A stretch of DNA of 42,275 nt, taken from Minisyncoccota bacterium. GTDB lineage: Bacteria; Patescibacteriota; Minisyncoccia; JAHIHE01; JAGLIN01. How positions within the stretch are numbered: the stretch's first letter is position 1; the number at the start of each line of letters is the position of its first letter. This document shows, piece after piece, positions 37,849-42,275 of the stretch. The stretch lies in the NCBI GenBank assembly GCA_028690055.1, contig JAQVBZ010000015.1, positions 1-42,275 of the forward strand, given 5' to 3'. A program made the translations under genes and the position numbers. The notes under the pieces were generated by a model. The model did not search any database. It was not told the origin of the DNA and saw nothing but the letters and a program-made list of their open reading frames with translations.

Positions 37849-38511
37849 ATGACTATGTCATATAATAAATTTGGAGTTTTTGATTTCGACGGGACGATTG
37901 TCGATACCATGCCGACGTATTTCAGCCTTTCCTCGGAGATTATGGAGAATGAATACGGGTTGCCGGGCGAGGAATTCCAGACATATTCGAAACATTATAC
38001 GGGGATGCCGATGGAGGAGCTTTTTACACGCTTTTTGAAAGGCCACAATAAACCTACGAACAAGGTTCGAGATAATCTGCAAGATTTTTTTGATATAGTG
38101 AATGCTCGCGACTTCCCGCTTATAGAGGGTGCGCGCGAGGCGATAGAGGATGTCTATCGGAAAGGTTTCAAGCTTTTTGTTTCCACAGGCTCGGAGACGA
38201 AGAAAACGAAAGAGAGGCTGGAGAAACTGAACTTGCTCAAATATTTTTCTGTGGTGTACGGTTCTTCCGAGATCGAGAAGGGGCCGGAGCATATCGAGGA
38301 TTTTGCCAAAGCTTCTCAGGTGAGCTTGGAAGATTTTGCCAAGAATTCATTCATGCTCGGAGACGGGCCGGGTGATATAAAGCTCGCCAAGACTTGTAAG
38401 ATGAAAGCGTTGGGAGTAGCGCATACTTTCTCAAGCGATTACCTGATGCAGGCTGGTGCTGACCGGGTGTTCGAGAAGATCAGGGAGGTAGAAAATGCGG
38501 AATTGATTTAG
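37849..38511 (+). CDS. HAD-superfamily hydrolase
   Basis: A 220-residue haloacid-dehalogenase-type phosphatase. Motif I is DFDGTIVDTMPTY (about 11-23; nucleophile Asp and general acid/base Asp both present). Motif II is the Ser/Thr in VSTGSETKK (about 105). Motif III is a Lys in the IEKGPEHIE region. Motif IV is GDGPGD (about 178-183). The helical cap between motifs I and II is of the small type used by phosphoglycolate/beta-phosphoglucomutase-like enzymes. The substrate is unknown. Start ATG 37849 or 37855. Its paralogue lies at 38846. Confidence 0.85.
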   Translation: MTMSYNKFGVFDFDGTIVDTMPTYFSLSSEIMENEYGLPGEEFQTYSKHYTGMPMEELFTRFLKGHNKPTNKVRDNLQDFFDIVNARDFPLIEGAREAIEDVYRKGFKLFVSTGSETKKTKERLEKLNLLKYFSVVYGSSEIEKGPEHIEDFAKASQVSLEDFAKNSFMLGDGPGDIKLAKTCKMKALGVAHTFSSDYLMQAGADRVFEKIREVENAELI

Positions 38512-38544
38512 TGTCGGGATTATTATCAAGAGTTGCTTGATCCG

Positions 38545-38572
38545 AAGACGCCGATTCAGTGCGTCTTTTTTG
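38545..38572 (+). terminator. Terminator after the first HAD gene
   Basis: AAGACGC, 9-nt loop, GCGTCTTTTTT. Confidence 0.7.
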
Positions 38573-38599
38573 TGCGGAGAATTTTTGCGGGGAGGATAT

Positions 38600-38815
38600 A
38601 GTGTTGTCACTAAGGTGTCATTGCGAGGAGGAGGCCTTTGCGACGACGCGGCAATCCCGTGGCTATGCGGAAGAAGCGTAATATATTGTCAGACGTATTG
38701 TAGTAACGGGATTGCCGCGTCGGAGTACCTCCTCGCAATGACACGCTGTATAGTAACGGGATTGCCGCGTCGAAAAGGGCACAAGATATTGTGCCCCTAC
38801 AATTTGCAATGACAC
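38600..38815. repeat. Composite palindromic repeat block
   Basis: TGTCATTGCGAGGAGGAGGC (38617 on) faces CGTCGGAGTACCTCCTCGCAATGACA. Two copies of TAGTAACGGGATTGCCGCGTCG (38700s and 38750s) follow, then GGGCACAAGATATTGTGCCC (38778-38797). It separates the two HAD genes. Confidence 0.6.
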
Positions 38816-38845
38816 ATTTGAAAATTATCAATAATTTATAAAAAT

Positions 38846-39517
38846 ATGGTAAAAAAAATTAAATACATAGTTACTGATCTGAACGGTACGTTGGTGGATG
38901 CAATGCCTACCTATACGCGGGTTTTTTGCGACGTTCTGAAACGGCGTGCGGGGTTGGAGTCGCCGGAGATCGCCAAATATTCCATCGCCGCGACCGGTAA
39001 GGCTTGGGACGAGCAGTTCGCCGCTGTTTTGGAAATGCACGAGCAGCCCAAAGGAGTGGTGCCGGAGTTGATGGGAGAGTTTTGTGAGCTCGTCAATCAA
39101 GAAAAATATTCTCTCTATCCGCAGGTGGAGGAGCTTTTACAATTTTTCAAGGCGAAGAACTATAAAGTTTTCGTTACCTCAGGCAGCGGCACGGGGGCGA
39201 TGATCAAACGTATCTATGAATTGGGGATTTTCCCTTACGTTGATTTCATCCTCGGTTTCGATGTTTATAAGAAAAGCCCGAAGCACATCGAGATGTTGGC
39301 GGAGAAAGAAGGGATGAATGTGAAAGACTTTGCCGAGCAGGCGGTCTATTTCGGTGATGGACCGGGTGATATGCAAATTGCGGACATTTGTAATATCTAT
39401 ACCATCGGAGTAGCCCAGTCGGTCAGTCCTGAGATACTCAAAGAAGCCGGAGCGGATCTGGTGATTGAGAAGATCGGCGAGGCGATGGATTTGAAACTGG
39501 ACAAGCTGAAGAAGTGA
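38846..39517 (+). CDS. HAD-like protein, paralogue with altered motif I
   Basis: A 223-residue paralogue of the protein at 37849, with shared order of motifs and shared phrases (VDAMPTY versus VDTMPTY, GDGPGD, KSPKHIE versus KGPEHIE). Motif I reads TDLNGTLVD: the nucleophile Asp is kept but the second Asp, the general acid/base of phosphatases, is Asn. This usually lowers or removes phosphatase turnover, so it may be a phosphate-binding or phosphotransfer protein. It ends in TGA. No RBS is evident. Confidence 0.82.
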   Translation: MVKKIKYIVTDLNGTLVDAMPTYTRVFCDVLKRRAGLESPEIAKYSIAATGKAWDEQFAAVLEMHEQPKGVVPELMGEFCELVNQEKYSLYPQVEELLQFFKAKNYKVFVTSGSGTGAMIKRIYELGIFPYVDFILGFDVYKKSPKHIEMLAEKEGMNVKDFAEQAVYFGDGPGDMQIADICNIYTIGVAQSVSPEILKEAGADLVIEKIGEAMDLKLDKLKK

Positions 39518-39617
39518 TACGATATGTTTCTCTGAGAAACGGCTATAATTTTCTTCTTGGGGAATATCTTTTGTTTAAAGGGAATTGCACTTCAGAATAG
39601 AGTCTAAGCTCTTGTCG

Positions 39618-39646
39618 TTGACAGCCGGTTATAATAATGATATGCT
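39618..39646 (+). promoter_or_regulatory. Promoter of gene 39725
   Basis: TTGACA (39618-39623), 17-nt spacer, TATGCT (39641-39646). Confidence 0.65.
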
Positions 39647-39724
39647 GGACAGTTACCGATTTGTCCAAAAGAGATATAATCGGGGCGAAAAACAGAATCA
39701 ATCGCTATAAGAGGGTGATAGATA

Positions 39725-40222
39725 ATGAAAAAAAATATACGATTGATATTTCTCGGTACGATATCATTGCTCGTTGGATTCCTCGTCTGCTGGCATTGTT
39801 TTACGGTCTATCCGGCGGATACTTTGGGCGATAAAAGTCTCCCGGAAGAAGAGGGTGTACCTGAGAGACGTATAGCGGAATTTGCAGAGATAAACCGACT
39901 TGATTCAGGTGAAATAAGTTGTGCCATAAATATTATTGGTAATGTTTCTCATTCCGAATATCATGCAGACGGTTTGGATTATGTCCAGATTGAAATCAAA
40001 CAGCAGGACCAAAATAGTAATGCTACTCTTTTGTTAGCAGTGTGTCCCGAGGATATGGTAAACATTCGAATTCCGGTAAATAAACCGGAATCGATGTATA
40101 TAAGAATCGGTCGAACAGGGAACTATAGGATGAGATTGTTGTCTCTGCAACCTACTCTGCCCAGTGCAGATTCTATGAGTTGGAACGAATCATTTAAGGA
40201 GGTCGGTATTGTCCGTCAGTAA
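39725..40222 (+). CDS. Membrane-anchored or secreted protein, unknown
   Basis: A 165-residue protein with an N-terminal hydrophobic segment (MKKNIRLIFLGTISLLVGFLVCWHCF) that may act as an anchor or signal; the mature part is polar and beta-rich (GEISCAINIIGNVSHSEYHADGLDYVQIEIKQQDQ). GAGGGTG lies upstream of the ATG. It has a good promoter at 39618. A small gene at 40332 follows. No family recognised. Confidence 0.65.
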   Translation: MKKNIRLIFLGTISLLVGFLVCWHCFTVYPADTLGDKSLPEEEGVPERRIAEFAEINRLDSGEISCAINIIGNVSHSEYHADGLDYVQIEIKQQDQNSNATLLLAVCPEDMVNIRIPVNKPESMYIRIGRTGNYRMRLLSLQPTLPSADSMSWNESFKEVGIVRQ

Positions 40223-40331
40223 AAGAATAAATATTTATACCTTTTTTTCGAAGAAGGTTTTTTCTTGCCTAATTTTCAAAATGGTCTATATTGTAAATAA
40301 CAAAAACGGCATATCTGATAGGGAGGATATC

Positions 40332-40499
40332 ATGCCAAGCAATGTAGGTGCAGAGCCAGGCTATCCTAGTGCCGATGTAGGCATAGAGGGTTTTGGTAGA
40401 AAAATAGGAGGATCTTTCGAGCCAAAGAAATATATCGTCAGGGTGCCCGATCTTTCGCCAGTGGCGATAGTTAGAGCGAGTGAGGTTCTACCTATCTGA
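40332..40499 (+). CDS. Small hypothetical protein (55 aa)
   Basis: A 55-residue Gly/Pro-rich protein starting MPSNVGAEPGYPSADVG. The ATG at 40332 is preferred over an upstream start at 40209 because GGGAGG (40321-40326) precedes it by five nucleotides, whereas 40209 overlaps the previous gene. A terminator follows at 40524. Function unknown. Confidence 0.45.
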   Translation: MPSNVGAEPGYPSADVGIEGFGRKIGGSFEPKKYIVRVPDLSPVAIVRASEVLPI

Positions 40500-40523
40500 A
40501 TAAAAAACAATTTCAATTTTTTT

Positions 40524-40554
40524 AAAGTCCGAAGAAATGCGGGCTTTTTATTAT
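40524..40554. terminator. Bidirectional terminator
   Basis: AAAGTCCG, loop AAGAAAT, GCGGGCTTTTTATT, between the plus-strand small gene and the convergent flavoprotein gene. Confidence 0.6.
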
Positions 40555-40649
40555 GTAGTCCGGGTAAAATAAAAAGCGGTCTGATAAGGGTTCAGGCCGA
40601 TGTTTGATGATTAAATTCTCGGGACCGGTTTTTGAAGTTTGTCCAATTT

Positions 40650-41692
40650 TTATAGAACGGATCTGACTATACGGCTCGCCACTCTTTTATCTTTTAGAGC
40701 TTGTATTAAGAGGACAAAAAAGACGTTTCGCAGCGGTCCCATTTTTATGATGACGTCCATCGCTTTATTTTGTATTTTTTTAGTCTGTAACAGCGCTGTA
40801 ATCTCCTTCGCTTCATAATTTGCGTTCATTATGGTTTTTGCTACCGCTGTGCCTGAGACAAGAGCCGGATAGATTCCTTCGCCTGTCGGTCCGGAAGCAA
40901 AACCGGCCGCATCACCTGCGAGAAAGATGTTGTCGAATCTATATCCCCGATAGTCGTAGTTGATCGCATAGCCTTGGCATGTTCCATCTGAAACATCTAC
41001 GTCGTTTTTTGGAGCCATTCGAGGAAGTTTGTTCTCAGTTTTTTTGCGGATAGATGGCGAGGGTCGCACATACACCCGATAGACGCATAGCCTTTGTGCG
41101 GGAATATCCATGCATACCACGCGGCGAAAAGTCTTGAGTCGAAGAAGATTTCCAGCTTCTCATATTTTTCGGTCGGGATGATATATTGGATGGCGATGGC
41201 GATCTGTTCGGTTTTGATATCGAGATATTTCCTGACACTGGAAAAAGATCCGTCCGCACCAACCAGATATTTATATCCGAAGCGAGAAAAACCGTTGACC
41301 GTCACACTTTTTTTGTCGATTTTGGTTACCTTGCACCCCGTCCTTATTGTCACACTCTTTGCGTTCTTCAGTTTGTCCAGTTGCCAGTCTGCCAACATCT
41401 TCCGGTCGATGGTGGCTATCATAACAGCATCATCTTCTTTCTCTATACCGAATAGCGGAGTATGCAGACTTATCTTTTTGAAGCTGCAATCCAGGATCTT
41501 TTCGGGAATCTCGAATTGTGTCAGTCCTTTGCGAGTCAGCCCGCCGGCACAGACCTTGGGTCCGATGATATTGTTCCGTTCAAGGACCAGAACTCTTAAT
41601 CTACTTTTTTTTGAAAGTTCGAGAGCGCAGCTCAATCCTGCTGGCCCCGCACCGATGATTATAACGTCATAATCGTCGCCTGGCGTTTTCAT
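40650..41692 (-). CDS. Geranylgeranyl-reductase-family flavoprotein (frameshifted)
   Basis: An FAD-dependent oxidoreductase of the geranylgeranyl reductase type, which saturates isoprenoid chains; the substrate here is unknown. Start ATG 41692 (MKTPGDDYDVIIIGAGPAGLSCALEL, Rossmann GxGxxG); then VCAGGLTRKGL and YLVGADGSFSSVR. The frame stops at about 40997 after FLEWLQKTT. The next frame continues with NDVDVSDGTCQGYAINYDYRG and the second FAD motif IFLAGDAAGFASGPTGEGIYPAL. One more A in the A6 tract (minus strand, near 41008) would restore a single protein of about 347 residues. Its RBS region is a G9 run (41699-41707). Sequence error, decay or slippage are all possible. Confidence 0.8.
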
Positions 41693-42157
41693 CTGATTCC
41701 CCCCCCCTTGTTTTCTTAAAATATAATCGTTTTTATATTTTATTAAAATGCAGTCGGAATAGTTTTTGTTTTGCAGTCCTACTTTTTCATAGGATACCAA
41801 GGATAGAGATTTTCGGCAACGCGGGGCAATCGGTACTCAATTTGTATTTTAAACTTTATCGGGGTATAAAATATTGCACCCTTGCATTGCGCAATGGCAG
41901 GTTTGATCGAGTGCGTAACTTTTATCACGATACAACATCTGATGTAGCATACATGCGTAAGATTGATAAGAGGTGGTCTTGCTTCTTCGGAAATCCGGAG
42001 GTTGCGGAAGCTATCGTTATTTTGCCATTAGTAGACTGGGGCAATCCGACAAGTCGTCTCTAGATAAAAAGCAGTTTTACTCTTTCACAAAGTCCGGAAG
42101 CAATAAGGGCTTTTCCTGTCGGCAAAAAATTTCCATTTTTGGCGTTCTGCGTAGATT
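41693..42157. other. Gene-free stretch
   Basis: The upstream region of the flavoprotein gene and the space before the IS30-type fragment. Short plus-strand frames cross it (for example 41842-42063), but they have no RBS or recognisable domain. The phrase ATTGCACCCTTGCATTGCGC (41872-41891) is repeat-like. I see no supported gene. Confidence 0.4.
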
Positions 42158-42275
42158 CTACCTTGAACTGCAATTTTTCCCTTCAACAAAAACCTCGTAA
42201 GGGGTTAAATAGCCAAGTCTTTTTCTGGGACGATTGTTGATAAGCAGAACGGCTTTATCAACGTCCATTTGTGTC
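42158..42275 (-). mobile_element. C-terminus of IS30-type transposase, cut by right edge
   Basis: The minus strand from the right edge encodes TQMDVDKAVLLINNRPRKRL followed by GYLTPYEVFVEG and a short tail to TAG (42158-42160). The phrase NNRPRK-x-L-G-x-x-TPxEVF is the hallmark of the end of IS30-family DDE transposases. The rest of the element lies outside the window, and the right-end inverted repeat is not identified. Confidence 0.75.

Noticed and set aside
41842-42200. Plus-strand frames before the IS30-type fragment
   Set aside because: No RBS or domain, and the second overlaps the recognisable transposase C-terminus on the other strand.

Overview
The window looks like a chromosomal segment of a Patescibacteria/CPR-type bacterium. 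The reasons are AT-rich coding, many small proteins without relatives I recognise, small secreted or membrane-anchored proteins, spaces filled with palindromic repeats, and a few housekeeping genes (lepA, clpB, murJ, a CCA-adding enzyme, coaD, yraN). TGA ends several intact genes (28930-28932, 39515-39517, 20412-20414), so the UGA-to-glycine code of Gracilibacteria/Absconditabacteria does not apply. I see no tRNA, rRNA or CRISPR array. The lineage is an inference.

Positions 1-12863 are the exceptional part: an all-plus-strand array of short gene units separated by structured RNA. Each unit runs: intergenic RNA element, AT-rich linker, long hairpin, Shine-Dalgarno, one to three genes, 3' hairpin, next intergenic element. 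Nine intergenic elements are copies of one roughly 75-nt fold with two adjacent stems, usually closed by a third. The stems are kept by compensatory and G-U changes although the sequences differ. At one boundary (1286-1344) the fold is replaced by what reads as a complete hammerhead self-cleaving ribozyme, with the same flanking sequence downstream. This suggests that the repeated fold also processes RNA between genes. The array encodes a GNAT acetyltransferase, two paralogous proteins with structured leaders, a zinc-ribbon protein, a radical SAM enzyme followed by a membrane protein with a SAVED-like sensor domain, a DEAH-box RNA helicase with a large coiled-coil partner, small membrane proteins and the remnant of a T4 Rnl1-type RNA ligase. 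A strong terminator at 12815-12863 ends it.

From 12.9 to 24 kb the layout is ordinary: a small gene plus a methyltransferase; a minus-strand TrmB-like regulator and CCA-adding enzyme; coaD, a DUF3307-like membrane protein and a small protein; a minus-strand DsbA-like oxidoreductase; yraN with a small membrane protein; and lepA. From 24 to 36 kb lie small secreted proteins, murJ diverging from a PHP phosphoesterase, a degenerate HtrA-like protein with a membrane protein, clpB and a secreted acidic protein. From 36 kb to the end are a lipoprotein, two paralogous HAD hydrolases, a membrane-anchored protein, a frameshifted geranylgeranyl-reductase-type flavoprotein, and the C-terminal end of an IS30-type transposase at the right edge.

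Several genes carry single-event frame problems: coaD at a GT repeat, the flavoprotein at an A6 tract, the second paralogue near its start, possibly the PHP gene, and the ligase remnant with an internal stop. Several are at simple-sequence tracts, so sequencing error, phase variation and real decay all remain possible.
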